This document shows positions 6,263 to 6,601 of a stretch of DNA of 6,601 nt, one piece after another; positions within the stretch are counted from its first letter, which is position 1; each line of letters opens with the position of its first letter. The translations under genes and the position numbers were made by a program. The notes under the pieces were generated by a model. It made no database searches. It saw nothing but the letters and a program-made list of their open reading frames with translations, and was not told the DNA's origin. Source of the stretch: Bacteroidales bacterium (lineage in GTDB: Bacteria; Bacteroidota; Bacteroidia; Bacteroidales; JAADGE01). The stretch lies in contig JANTGL010000150.1 in the NCBI GenBank assembly GCA_024762915.1, positions 1-6,601 on the forward strand. The letters are read 5' to 3'.

Positions 6263-6601
6263 TTATTCGTAAATATGTGTTTCTGCTTTTGACGAAGCTT
6301 CAATCATATCATAATATTCTTTATCTGTTAAATCTTCATAATAAAAATTTATCGGATTAACAGGTCTTCCGTTTATTCTTACTTCATAATGTAAATGCGG
6401 TGCTTCCGATAAACCGGTACTTCCCACTAAACCGATAACATCCCCCCGTTTAACATGTTGACCCGGGCGAACAAGGATTTTACTCATATGTGCATAAACT
6501 GTTATATATCCGAACCCGTGATTTATTTTTACAACATTGCCGTATCCGCCGTGTGTGTTATTTGCTCTGAAAACAATACCGTCTCCCGAAGCATGTATCT
6601 C
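6263..6601 (-). CDS. M23-family (LytM-type) metallopeptidase, C-terminal part (partial)
   Basis: The last 112 codons of a gene that begins beyond the right edge; the frame is open from base 6601 to the TAA at 6263-6265. The fragment is the core of a peptidase M23 domain: ASGDGIVFRA, GGYGNVVKINHGFGYITVYAHMS, VRPGQHVKRGDVIGLVGSTG and the hallmark APHLHYEVRINGRPVNPINF. The histidine in YAHMS and the two in HLH are expected active-site residues, the last a zinc ligand. The N-terminal zinc ligands (HxxxD) are outside the window, so activity cannot be judged. M23 enzymes cut peptide cross-links of peptidoglycan in the periplasm, and some degenerate members activate other hydrolases. The internal ATG at 6487 is not the start, because the conserved domain continues upstream of it. 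A 26-residue acidic tail follows the domain, as in related Bacteroidota enzymes. A strong terminator follows. Confidence 0.93.
   Translation of the reverse strand, partial: EIHASGDGIVFRANNTHGGYGNVVKINHGFGYITVYAHMSKILVRPGQHVKRGDVIGLVGSTGLSEAPHLHYEVRINGRPVNPINFYYEDLTDKEYYDMIEASSKAETHIYE

Noticed and set aside
6263..6487. A complete 74-residue gene starting at the ATG at 6487
   Set aside because: The frame stays open to the right edge and the upstream codons encode further conserved M23 core, including the YAH motif, so this is an internal methionine.
1..6601. CRISPR array, insertion sequence, tRNA/rRNA, riboswitch or phage-defence system
   Set aside because: No spaced direct repeats, transposase, terminal inverted repeats or structured RNA pattern were found; coding density is high and all genes fit household or transport families.

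Overview
The window looks like ordinary chromosomal DNA from an AT-rich member of the Bacteroidota. The inference rests on four things: roughly one-third GC; A/T-rich leaders without clear Shine-Dalgarno motifs before most genes; an M23 peptidase and MreB/MreC with Bacteroidota-like sequence; and an RnfA tail. The RnfA tail suggests an Rnf-type ion-translocating complex, as found in many anaerobic or facultative members of the phylum. The exact taxon cannot be fixed from this stretch.

Layout. Bases 1-140 are the 3' end of rnfA on the plus strand, followed by a weak possible terminator. From 239 to 4278 five plus-strand genes lie close together with gaps of 12, 35, 24 and 27 bases, so they could be one transcript. 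They encode two tandem EamA/DMT-type membrane transporters, an LD-carboxypeptidase (LdcA, family S66), a 100-residue protein resembling the 'polyhydroxyalkanoic acid system' family, and an exported ChaN-like protein of the haem-binding family. The right part is on the minus strand. Read from the right edge it holds the C-terminal part of an M23 (LytM-type) cell-wall metallopeptidase, a strong intrinsic terminator, then mreB and mreC. The ChaN-like gene and mreC converge and overlap by 14 bases.

How the genes relate. MreB and MreC organise cell-wall elongation, the M23 enzyme is a probable murein endopeptidase, and LdcA trims recycled murein tetrapeptides. Much of the window therefore concerns peptidoglycan, though the two strands are separate transcription units and the link may be coincidental. 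The two transporters, the small protein and the ChaN-like protein have no substrate or pathway that the sequence reveals.

I see no mobile element, CRISPR array, RNA gene or clear undescribed system. No gap between genes exceeds about 110 bases. The points most worth checking are the absence of mreD/mrdA/rodA after mreC, the convergent overlap there, the small PHA-family protein beside ldcA, and a ChaN-like protein without a lipobox.
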